Below, piece by piece: positions 1 to 7,932 of a DNA stretch of 24,978 nucleotides; positions within the stretch are counted from its first letter, which is position 1; each line of letters opens with the position of its first letter. The stretch comes from Hondaea fermentalgiana. Taxonomy: Eukaryota > Sar > Bigyra > Thraustochytrida > Thraustochytriidae. The position numbers and the translations under genes were made by a program. Below the pieces are notes generated by a model, which was not told where the DNA came from, ran no database searches, and saw only the letters and a program-made list of their open reading frames with translations. Location of the stretch: positions 1-24,978 of the forward strand of contig NPFB01000105.1 in NCBI GenBank assembly GCA_014084085.1, written 5' to 3'.

Positions 1-2013
1 CGTGGAGGGCGGCTGGGCGCGCGCGGGGTCGGCGCGGGCGCGAGGGCGTGCGGACTGACGAGCGCACGCACGCACGAGCGGGCGTACGTGCCTGACTGCC
101 TGGCTACCTGGCTGCTTGTCGCTGCTTTTCGAATTTGAATTTGATCTGCCCAGGTTTGAACGATTTCCGGAGCCGCCCCGCAGTGGACGTGCCCACTGGG
201 CATCGCTGCGACTCCCTCCACTGGTGGATCCGTGCCCTCATACGCCAAGCCCAGTCTTAGTGTGTCCTCGCTCGTGGCGAGGGGGGTTACATCCGCAGTC
301 TCTGACTACACCACTGAAGCAGGATTGCTAGGCCATACCACGTGACGGCCTCAGACTCCCACATTTGGTCATCCGCGCTCGCTTTGCCAACTCGGAGAAT
401 CCATGCCGGAGGAAACCTACACTGGGATCTGCCGTGAGGAAACCAAGCCCTGGTACGCCCCTCACATTCCCTCCTCGCATGCCGCGGCCCGTGCCTGGAG
501 AAAAGTCTCCACTACGTAAGGTGGTTCCTCCCGTTCCCCTCCTCTCTCCCCCTCTCTATTCGCGCGCACCGGCCCCTTCCCTCCCTCGCGCGCGTTAAGG
601 CGGCCCGCGCCTCCCACGTTTCCCCGCGAGGCTCATCTGCCTCGCGCACGTGCGCCGCGCCGCTGCCACCGGACCCGCCCTGCCTTGGCCTCCAGAACAG
701 CGCCTCCTCCCGGGTCCCGTGCGCGCACGGGGAGAGACGTTGGCTTGCGCGTCGCCCCCGCGTCCGGCCTCGCCTCCGTGCTCGAGCCCGGGCTGCTCTC
801 GCCGCGCTCTGTGCTCTGCGCCATTGCCCGCCGCGCGCATGGGCGGCGCCGGCAGGGCCGCAGGCCTTTCCTCCTCTGCAGCTGCGGCGGTGCGGCCAGC
901 CGGGGCGCGGCGGCAGGGCGGGCGGGCGGGACGCGCTGGGATCCTCCGCGGCACGAGATCGTCCCGACCACGTCGTCCGCGCAGCATATTCAACCACCGC
1001 AATCCACGCAAAACGAGGCGCAGCAGCAGCGCGCACGTACATCCTGCTCGCCCTGCCTGCGACTCTGTGCGATCCTCTCGGGTCCAGTCCAGCCCCTCTC
1101 GCGCCCCCTGCATGCAGATGCTCGCTGCGTCCGCGGAGGCGCCGCGTCCCTCGCGAGGGGCCTCCGTCGCGCCGGTCCCACTCGCGTCGAGCCCGGCGCA
1201 CGGACCTAAGAGCTCGGCGCCGTGCGCGGATCGTTCCCGCGGCAGAGGCGAGCGTGGCTTGGACTGCTGCTGCGCGCATACAGATGCATACAGATGCGTA
1301 CAGATGCATGCATGCAGATGCGTGCATGCAAGCAGTGCGCGGCGTGCATGCTCAACGTGGATGGCAAGGCCGAGGCAGGGGGTCTCGAAGCCGCTGAAAG
1401 CTGGACCCGGGGCGCGAGGGCAGCGGTGGAGCAGGCGAGAAATGTCCGCGGGGCTCGACGAGGTGCAGCTGCAACTGCAGCAGCCGGCAGCCAGATGCAG
1501 CAGCGAGGTGGCAAGCGAAGTGGACTGTGACCTGTGCAGTAAGTCACAATTATGATCTTGGATGGGACGGGACTTGGAGGAGAAGGCGAGTCCCCGATTC
1601 TCTGAGCTCATTTCGCGCATGATGCATGTCTCAGAAGAAGCTCGGGCCTGCAAACTGCACGGCCAGGCAGCCTCGGCCGCCAGCCACGGCAGGCTGGAGA
1701 GCACCTCCAGCAGTCAGTTTGCATGGACGATGAATGGCCGCCGTCCTCTCTCCCCTGGGCCTACGCCTGCGATTCTGCCTGCTGCTGCATTCATGCACAA
1801 GGAAGGGTCGGGCGCGACGGGTCAACAACAATCCACTTTGGGGCGATCTGCGCGCCGGCGCTTCTGTGCGCCCCGCGGCGGGGCGGGAGAGAGACTTGAG
1901 AGCGCGAGCGCGAGCGCCGAGACGAGACGAGACCGAGGCGAAGGAAGACTTGGACCGGGCCTAGCCTGGTGGGTCGGGCGGCCCACCGCGCAAGCGGACG
2001 CAGGCATCTCGCG
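1..2013. other. GC-rich region without a confident gene
   Basis: About 2 kb of GC-rich, locally repetitive DNA. Many overlapping open frames exist on both strands, but this is expected where stop codons are rare. None shows a domain I recognise. Visible items are CACG/CTGC-type short repeats at about 60-120, a decamer repeat at 1276-1329, and a possible splice donor at 1539. The last few hundred bases must hold the ADAT2 promoter and 5' UTR. I see no tRNA, rRNA or snRNA here. Confidence 0.5.
1276..1329. repeat. Decamer tandem repeat (GCRTACAGAT)n
   Basis: Three near-perfect 10-base units, GCATACAGAT twice and GCGTACAGAT once, lie at 1276-1305. Degenerate copies with extra GCATGC follow to 1329. 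The repeat sits in the non-coding stretch upstream of ADAT2 and produces spurious His/Cys/Tyr-rich open frames on the minus strand. Confidence 0.8.
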
Positions 2014-2637
2014 ATGAGCAGCTCTCTAGAAGACCACCACGAGGCAGGAGCAGGAGCAGGAGCAGGTGCAGGTGCAGGCGCAGGAGCAGCACGCTGGATG
2101 CGCGCGGCGCTTGCCGAGGGAGAAGCAGCGCTCGCGAGACGAGAGGTTCCGATCGGCTGCGTCTTTGTTGTGAGGCAAGGTGAAGAAAATGTCGCCGCCG
2201 AGGAAACGGTGCTGACGAGTGGCGGCAACGAAACCAACGAGGAGGCCAATGCAACGCGCCACGCGGAAATCGTTGCCATCGATCGTCTCTTTGCCAGGGT
2301 TGGACCCAGCGCAAAGGACCTTCTCGCTTCTTCCGAGCTCTTTGTAACCTGCGAGCCCTGCATCATGTGCGCCGGCGCGCTGCGCGAGGTTGGCGTGCGA
2401 AAAATCACCTTTGGCTGCGGCAACGACAAGTTTGGCGGATGTGGATCCGTCATCACTGTCGACCCAGATGCTGACCTGCGCGCAGGCCTTCTTGCGGACG
2501 AAGCAGTCTCGCTCTTGCAGAAATTCTATCAACGCGAGAACCCGCAATCCAGAGACACGCTCGCTGCAAAATTCTCCGCCCCCTCTCCGTCCCCGACAAA
2601 AGTCGATCAAGATGTCAGCGCCGACACCTTGTCATGA
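2014..2637 (+). CDS. ADAT2: tRNA-specific adenosine deaminase subunit ADAT2/TAD2
   Basis: This is the catalytic subunit of the heterodimer (with ADAT3) that deaminates adenosine-34 to inosine in tRNA anticodons. The 207-residue protein is close to the family's usual length of about 190. It has the cytidine-deaminase fold signature: HAE at residues 83-85 (zinc-binding His plus the proton-shuttling Glu) and PCIMC at 115-119 with the two zinc Cys. The FGGCGSV segment after it is typical of eukaryotic ADAT2. I chose the ATG at 2014 because residues upstream in the same frame are low-complexity and family members start shortly before the deaminase domain. An in-frame ATG at 1969 would add 15 residues. 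An (Ala-Gly)7 tract follows the N-terminus. A single exon covers the gene. ADAT3 is not in this window. Confidence 0.93.
   Translation: MSSSLEDHHEAGAGAGAGAGAGAGAARWMRAALAEGEAALARREVPIGCVFVVRQGEENVAAEETVLTSGGNETNEEANATRHAEIVAIDRLFARVGPSAKDLLASSELFVTCEPCIMCAGALREVGVRKITFGCGNDKFGGCGSVITVDPDADLRAGLLADEAVSLLQKFYQRENPQSRDTLAAKFSAPSPSPTKVDQDVSADTLS
2044..2085 (+). repeat. Hexanucleotide repeat coding (Ala-Gly)7
   Basis: A GCAGGN hexamer is repeated seven times in the 5' part of ADAT2 and encodes seven Ala-Gly dipeptides between the N-terminal acidic segment and the deaminase domain. It lies outside the catalytic core, so copy number may vary without harm. That last point is inference. Confidence 0.85.
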
Positions 2638-2908
2638 ACATGCTTCTGAGACTCCTTCGTCAATACAATCTTGTGTTTTGTTTATCAATCTCGCTTCTGC
2701 AGGGATACATACCGCACTAACTTCAGTTTCACATTTCCTACCACCGCCAAGCCTTTCTTTTCTCCTTTGAACGTTGTGCCAGCAAGCGCAACGTTCTGGT
2801 TGAGCTCCAGCTCTAGCTTTGGCCCAATCTTTCCTTCTTTTTCTTCCTTCCCTACTTCGTATACCATGCTTGTTTGCTCGCTTGCATGGCAGCGTTCTTT
2901 GAAGTGCA

Positions 2909-4687
2909 TCAAAGTTCACTCAGGTCGAGAGCAGGGGGCGCCCTATCCACATATCGACGCGGCTTCACGAGTCGCCCAACGAGGTCCTGCTTCGAAGATG
3001 CCTTGTGTGCGAGCTTTCGCTTCGTTGAACTTGATGCAGAAGCTACCTTGCGATCTTCGCGTGTCGGTGTCGCGTGCTTTACTTGTCGCACATCTGCATC
3101 GGCCTTTCGCTTACTTGAAGGCGAGGCTGGCCGGTCGGCCTTGGCGGGCCCGAGCAGCACAATTTCCGTTTCATTGGAAATCGTCTCCTCGCCCGCCTCC
3201 GCCGAAGTTTGTCCGCCAAAAACGACCAAAGCTTCCGACTGCGCGTCAATGGCAGCTCCATGCCCGCTCACGGCGCTGATTTTTACTGATGTTGATGCTG
3301 CTGCTTGCGAAACATTGGTCATGTGTGCATCATCCACATCCAAACAAAAGATATCGTCGTAAACCTTGTTCTTGGTAGTGTCCCATCCACCCGTTATGAA
3401 GATTTTGGCGCCTGAAGTGGGCTTTGGCACCGCCACATGCCCGCAACGCGGGCGAAAGTAGATGCCGGTCACGACTGGCGACGACCACGACAGGGCGCCA
3501 AAGGTGTCCTCGGTCAATACGTGCACATCGTCCAGAAGCTTTGACTCGCCAATTCGACCCCCCATCACCACCATTCGATGGAGACCGGCGGCAGCACATG
3601 CATGAAAGACGCGCGCGCGTGGCGCGTTTCCCTTGGTTTCGGGTCGCGTCCAGCGCCAGTTCTGCGTGTTGAGCATGTACAGGTCGTTGAGCTCGCGGCG
3701 CCCAGCTTTGCCGCCAAAGATAAAAAGTCGCTCCCCACCCTTGCCCAGCGCGCACGCCGAGTGGCCCATGCGGGCACTCGGTCCAAGGCCGCTCGTCGTC
3801 AACGGGTACCAAAGCCCAATGTCCCAGTCAAAGACATTGCAGGCGTCGGTCTCGCCCTCTTCGGTTACACCGCCAAAGACGACAAGATGGCCCGTATTGG
3901 GCAGATAAGTGGCAGAGTGCCAGGCTGTGGGCGTCCCCTCCCACCCAGCAGGCGTGCTCCACGTTGCGCTCTTTCCATCCGGGTTTACAGTGCAAACATG
4001 CACATCGCCCATGAGCTCTGCGTGCGACTTGGACTCGCCACCAAACAAGAGCATCTTTCCCGGCTGCGTCGCCGTAAGGCTGGCGCCCCAGCGTGGAGCA
4101 GGGCGTGTCTCTTTGCGTGCTGTCTTTGCAGCCTTGGCTTCCACAACACCGACTGTAGCGGCCGCACGACCACCTGCGTCTGTGCATTTGGGCGAAGAGG
4201 CAGACTTTGACTTCGTCGCCATCTCTCGGGGCGAACGCAAGCTCTTTTGCGGAATCACGTGCGCTTCCTCATCAGAGCTCTGTCCACTATCCGTGTCATC
4301 ATGACGATACATAAGTGGCGACGCCGATCCGTAAGAGCTGTCGCAAGGCGCCTCGCGCCTTCGCGTACTCGTTTGAGAAATCACCTTGACGCCCACAGGA
4401 AGCACGATGCGGCCGGTAAACGAAGAAAGTTGGAGCTCCACGCGCCCATCGCGCGTCTTGCGGCTCGCAAAATCATCTGGCAACTCGCTTTCCGCCTCCA
4501 CTTCGGCAGTCAGGCTGCGCAAGACAACGCTTTCGCCATCCTCGCTTCGTTGCGGGCTTGCTGACTTCTTTTTCGTGGTGTACTTTCGCAGAATCTCTTC
4601 CACGTCAATGACCTCCTCATCCCCGTTGCGAGCCGCAGCCTCCTCTTGCTCGCCCTCGCTCTGGTACAGCGCGTCGTGCAGGCTCAT
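2909..4687 (-). CDS. Kelch-repeat beta-propeller protein
   Basis: A 592-residue single-exon protein. Residues 1-195 are acidic and Ser-rich with no recognised domain. Residues 196-512 carry six Kelch-type blades, each with a hydrophobic-x-Gly-Gly strand: LFGG at 214, VFGG at 270, IFGG at 322, VMGG near 374, ITGG at 431 and VFGG at 489. Conserved RxxH/W-type positions precede several blades. The C-terminal 80 residues are Lys/Arg-rich and could hold a nuclear localisation signal. Kelch propellers are protein-interaction platforms. No BTB, F-box or catalytic domain is attached, so the partner and pathway cannot be read from sequence. The ATG at 4687 is the first in the open frame. The gene is divergent from the coiled-coil gene, with 374 bases between their starts, and convergent with ADAT2. 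Confidence 0.88.
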   Translation of the reverse strand: MSLHDALYQSEGEQEEAAARNGDEEVIDVEEILRKYTTKKKSASPQRSEDGESVVLRSLTAEVEAESELPDDFASRKTRDGRVELQLSSFTGRIVLPVGVKVISQTSTRRREAPCDSSYGSASPLMYRHDDTDSGQSSDEEAHVIPQKSLRSPREMATKSKSASSPKCTDAGGRAAATVGVVEAKAAKTARKETRPAPRWGASLTATQPGKMLLFGGESKSHAELMGDVHVCTVNPDGKSATWSTPAGWEGTPTAWHSATYLPNTGHLVVFGGVTEEGETDACNVFDWDIGLWYPLTTSGLGPSARMGHSACALGKGGERLFIFGGKAGRRELNDLYMLNTQNWRWTRPETKGNAPRARVFHACAAAGLHRMVVMGGRIGESKLLDDVHVLTEDTFGALSWSSPVVTGIYFRPRCGHVAVPKPTSGAKIFITGGWDTTKNKVYDDIFCLDVDDAHMTNVSQAAASTSVKISAVSGHGAAIDAQSEALVVFGGQTSAEAGEETISNETEIVLLGPAKADRPASPSSKRKADADVRQVKHATPTREDRKVASASSSTKRKLAHKASSKQDLVGRLVKPRRYVDRAPPALDLSEL

Positions 4688-5061
4688 CTTATGTGTGTTC
4701 GTCCAAGTTGTTTCCTATTCCTGCTACTTCGTGATCTTCTCTCGCTTTCTTCTTTTTCCCTTGCCTCCTGGCGTGGCGTGCGTAAGGCAAGGCAGGGCGG
4801 GCAGGACAGCCAAGCTGTCTTTGTCTCTGCTGAGCGGCAAGCTCCAGCCACGTCTTACTCGAAGTCTCCGTCTCCACCTCCTCGGAGTCGTGCAGCTCCG
4901 AGCGGACTCCGCCGCTCGAGGATAATCAGCCAGCCACTAAGGCACGCCGGCAAGGAAAGGAGCAAAGGGGTTTGGGGACTACTACCTCCGTGGTGGGCTT
5001 GGCTTGTCTCTCGCCGTGCTCGCGGTGGTTAGATCAACCAGGCACCCCTTGGGAAAAAACC
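4688..5061. promoter_or_regulatory. Shared divergent promoter interval
   Basis: The 374 bases between the start of the Kelch gene (minus) and the first plausible start of the coiled-coil gene (plus) must carry both promoters and 5' UTRs. I see no clear TATA box. A pyrimidine-rich stretch lies at about 4700-4770. This is inferred from gene orientation, not from a recognised motif. Confidence 0.45.
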
Positions 5062-6678
5062 ATGACGAGCCGCGGTGTGCCGAAATGGGTTGCGTCCACG
5101 GTCGATTTCAGAAATGGGTTGTGCAGATTGAAAGAAGAAGCAGGAGGTGAGCAACGAGTGATAAGAGTTTGTCCATGGGCTGCTCAAGCTTGCGATCTGT
5201 CTACTAGAGCGCGCACGCGCGCACAGAGCTCGGGGGCAAGCGCTGTAGCAGCCAGCATTAGTCGCGCGATAACGAGCTTGCAGATGCGAGCGCACACAAC
5301 GAGGACGACGACGACGACGAGGAGAAAACCGTCTCTTGCCACGACGACGGCGACAACGAGGAAGGCGGGACAACAACGACGGCGCCTGAGCCCGAAAGGG
5401 GACACGAGAGGCACTCTACACTCAAGGCCACGCACACAGACAGACCTGACCTCGCGCCGTCGCGCAGAAGCAAGCCCTCGACTCCATTCACCACCCCCAG
5501 GCCAAGCCCAAACGCGGACTCTACTTGCCCAGCAACAAGAGCGGCTTCAGGATCTTGAGCTCCTCTGCGAGGATCTTCGCCACGAAGCGTTCGAAGACCT
5601 GCGCCCTACTGCAGACGCTATATCGGAGACTGTCAACGAGCTCTCCAAAGTCGTCCTCCAACAGAGCCAAGCCCAAGAAGAATCCGATCGCAGAATCGAC
5701 TTCTTGGAGACTCGCCTCGACAACCTTGCCGAGCTTGTGCAAAGCGGGCCTAAAGCCCAAAGTATTTCAAGCTCTTTGGATCGTCGAGTGCAGGAGAACG
5801 CGAGAGTCCTTGCTAGACTTCAAACCAAACTCGCCGACGTGCAGCACGAGGCTTCGGCGCAAGGCGACGAGCGCTACAAAGACCTGGCAGATCGCCTGGA
5901 CGCGGTCGAGACGAGGCACGAGAATACTGAAAATAATCGACTCGCACAGCTCACCGATCTTGATAGGAGGGCTTCGGATCTCGAAGGCAAACTTGCGGAT
6001 CTTCGCAGCAGGCTTCCGCTTGCCCAAAACGGCGCTTCGTCGGCGCACGCCAACGAGCCAATCGAGCGATTCAAGGAGCAGCTCGACACGCTAGCAATAC
6101 GTACAGAGGATCTAGAGACCAAGGTGGGGACGCTCCGGCGTAACGCAGACACGGATCGCGCCGCTCTTGCCGAAGCGCTTGACGTTCAGGAAAGACGTAC
6201 AAACAAGCTCCTTGATCGCCTACGAGACAAACTTCGAGCGCTCCCGTCTGACCCTCTTGTAGCAGAAGGTTCAAACTGGGGATCAGAGCGTACGCCGTCG
6301 CGGAGTGAAACCAGATCTTATTTACCTGTATCAAATCCTTCCGTACCTACGCAGAATCCTGACCTTCATTCGCAGCAGATTCAAAGTCCACTTTTCCATC
6401 ACAAGGATGCAAGCGGAAGACAGTACCTCGGAAACGACTCGAGAAACGGAGGAAGAGAGGATGCGGCCTGGGATCGAACCTATGGAGAGTCACGTTTTAG
6501 CGTCACTCCATCCCATCCCGCCACGACCACCTCTTCCACCGCCGCCGCCACCACCGCCGCCGCCGCTACCACGACATCAAGCAACTCGTACGCTCGAGGA
6601 AACAGCCCAGCATATGACAATTTTGAGCGCTACGGATCACCTGAGCGCCCATACTACCACAACGGTGCCCTCGGTTGA
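5062..6678 (+). CDS. Coiled-coil protein of unknown function, start uncertain
   Basis: The frame ending at 6678 is convincingly coding from about 5500. About 250 residues are rich in Leu/Glu/Arg/Asp with heptad spacing (repeated LxxRLDxLE-like blocks), so a long parallel coiled coil is expected. A Ser/Thr/Ala-rich low-complexity stretch and a Tyr/Pro/Gly-rich C-terminus follow. I do not recognise a family. The N-terminus is unsettled. The ATG at 5062 has a good ACC context, but the frame between 5150 and 5500 reads poorly. A consensus donor (GAG/GTGAGC) at 5146/5147 suggests an intron ending at 5261 or 5283. An acidic alternative frame reads better from 5284 to about 5498, ending at a run of five C. 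The open frame itself extends upstream to an ATG at 4972. The 3' end overlaps the next gene's start. Confidence 0.72.
   Translation: MTSRGVPKWVASTVDFRNGLCRLKEEAGGEQRVIRVCPWAAQACDLSTRARTRAQSSGASAVAASISRAITSLQMRAHTTRTTTTTRRKPSLATTTATTRKAGQQRRRLSPKGDTRGTLHSRPRTQTDLTSRRRAEASPRLHSPPPGQAQTRTLLAQQQERLQDLELLCEDLRHEAFEDLRPTADAISETVNELSKVVLQQSQAQEESDRRIDFLETRLDNLAELVQSGPKAQSISSSLDRRVQENARVLARLQTKLADVQHEASAQGDERYKDLADRLDAVETRHENTENNRLAQLTDLDRRASDLEGKLADLRSRLPLAQNGASSAHANEPIERFKEQLDTLAIRTEDLETKVGTLRRNADTDRAALAEALDVQERRTNKLLDRLRDKLRALPSDPLVAEGSNWGSERTPSRSETRSYLPVSNPSVPTQNPDLHSQQIQSPLFHHKDASGRQYLGNDSRNGGREDAAWDRTYGESRFSVTPSHPATTTSSTAAATTAAAATTTSSNSYARGNSPAYDNFERYGSPERPYYHNGALG
5147..5283 (+). other. Candidate intron in the coiled-coil gene
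   Basis: The donor GAG/GTGAGC at 5146/5147 fits the GT consensus well. Two acceptors are possible: CATTAG ending at 5261 and CTTGCAG ending at 5283, the latter with an ATAAC branch-like motif about ten bases upstream. With the 5283 acceptor, the frame from the ATG at 5062 enters the acidic reading that starts Asp-Ala-Ser-Ala. With the 5261 acceptor, the frame from the ATG at 5085 enters the long coiled-coil frame directly. Transcript data would decide. Confidence 0.4.
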
Positions 6679-7660
6679 GGGGGCGCTTTCGACAGAAGAT
6701 ATAGAAGCCTTTGTCCGTGATGGCTATGTCATGCTTCGCGAAGGGTTTTCTCCAAATGTAGCCCATCGTGTTCGTGAAACAGAATTGTGGCCTCAACTCG
6801 GAGCGACACATGGAATTCAGCGGGAAGAACGGTCGAGCTGGCCGCACCATGTTGGCATGCGCAAGGTCTTTTTTCCGCCTGGGCGAGCGCCTTCCCCGTC
6901 ACGGCAAGATTCTCCCAAAGTAGAGACCAAACAGGATGCTCGAGGTTCAAGCGAAGCAGCTGTTGAATATCTGGAGCGAGACTGGGTGAGTGAGGTACTC
7001 TCTCCTCGGGTCTTGAGAGCCATCGACCAGCTCACCGGAGGCCGAGATCGTTGGCACGAGGACAAGTTTGGACTTGGTTGGTGGGCTATCTCGTGGCCAG
7101 AGGAAAGGGCAGACAAGCAGGAGTGGGGCGCCGATGGTGCTTGGCACGTCGATGGCGCGCACTTTGCGCACCGTCTCGACAGCGCAGAGCAAGCACTATT
7201 GCCCATTTTTCTCTTTAGCGACATTGGTCCCGAGTGTGGAGGGACCGCTCTTGCCTCGGGTTCCCATGTAGCGGTCACCAAGGTCCTCATGGATGCGACT
7301 CCCGAGGCCCCGCAAGGTTTACCAGGCAGTCAAGTGTCGAAACGCGCTATGCGTATTCCAGGCGCCCTTGATCAGCCTGTCGAGGTGCGCGGTAAAGCTG
7401 GCGACGTAGCGTTGTGCCACCCATTCTTGCTGCACGCTCGCGGCAAGAATTTTGCACCAACGGAGGGCACTTCTGGCGTGCGTTTTATCGCCAACCCATG
7501 CGTCCAATTTCGGGAGCGGATGCGGGTAGGCCTGAACGCTGACGCTGCGCAACAATGTCCAATAGAACGCGCCATCTCCGAGGCTCAGATGCGGGCCATG
7601 TTGCCGCTTGGGTTTGGGTCATTCGGAAATCCTCCGTCGAAGCGAAGGAGACGCCGTTGA
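6614..7660 (+). CDS. Phytanoyl-CoA dioxygenase (PhyH)-family Fe(II)/2OG oxygenase
   Basis: A 348-residue protein of the PhyH family, which hydroxylates small molecules or acyl-CoAs using Fe(II), O2 and 2-oxoglutarate. The N-terminal segment at residues 26-45 (STEDIEAFVRDGYVMLREGF) is the typical family opening. The iron-binding facial triad is visible: H178 and D180 (WHVDG), and the distal H274 (LLHARGKN). The ECGGTALASGSH loop (207-218) is also characteristic. R290 is the likely 2-oxoglutarate-binding Arg, 16 residues after H274 compared with 11 in human PHYH. The basic C-terminus KRRRRR is not a peroxisomal PTS1, and no PTS2 is evident, so a peroxisomal site is not supported. The substrate is unknown. 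The ATG at 6614 is the last Met before the domain and lies 65 bases inside the upstream gene. The frame is open further up, but only as proline-rich shadow. Confidence 0.88.
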   Translation: MTILSATDHLSAHTTTTVPSVEGALSTEDIEAFVRDGYVMLREGFSPNVAHRVRETELWPQLGATHGIQREERSSWPHHVGMRKVFFPPGRAPSPSRQDSPKVETKQDARGSSEAAVEYLERDWVSEVLSPRVLRAIDQLTGGRDRWHEDKFGLGWWAISWPEERADKQEWGADGAWHVDGAHFAHRLDSAEQALLPIFLFSDIGPECGGTALASGSHVAVTKVLMDATPEAPQGLPGSQVSKRAMRIPGALDQPVEVRGKAGDVALCHPFLLHARGKNFAPTEGTSGVRFIANPCVQFRERMRVGLNADAAQQCPIERAISEAQMRAMLPLGFGSFGNPPSKRRRRR

Positions 7661-7932
7661 AAGGGGGGAAACTTGGACGAAACGCAAATAGTTCGGGCTC
7701 TCCTCCAAAAGATTTTAAAACTATCAAAGTACTTTGCTCTGCATTTTTCTTAGTAAAGTCTTCCTCAATCGCCAGCTCGCGTGACACGTGACGCTTGCTT
7801 TCGCGTTCATAAAGAGTTTTTTGTTTTGTTTCTGAAAAGACCACATTCAGTTTTCTTCGCATCATTACGTGCAAGGGTAACAATAGCTTCTTGTTGGGCA
7901 AGTAGACCTTGGCCTCGACCTAGACCAAATCC
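7661..7932. other. Convergent 3' interval
   Basis: These 272 bases separate the ends of the PhyH-like gene (plus) and NPL4 (minus). They are noticeably more AT-rich than the flanking coding DNA and should hold both 3' UTRs and polyadenylation sites. No gene is seen. Confidence 0.5.

Noticed and set aside
512..1704. Large minus-strand open frames of 271 and 369 residues
   Set aside because: They are Arg/Ala/Cys-rich, mutually overlapping, read through simple repeats, and show no domain. They fit chance opening in GC-rich DNA.
6468..6485. Reverse-strand sequence resembling a tRNA T-loop (GGTTCGATCCC)
   Set aside because: The flanking bases do not form a T-stem, no acceptor or anticodon stem fits, and the site lies in the coding frame of the coiled-coil gene.
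6305..6613. N-terminal extension of the PhyH-like frame, including a polyproline run
   Set aside because: The run comes from reading the Thr/Ala-coding repeat of the coiled-coil gene in another frame. The family domain begins just after the ATG at 6614.
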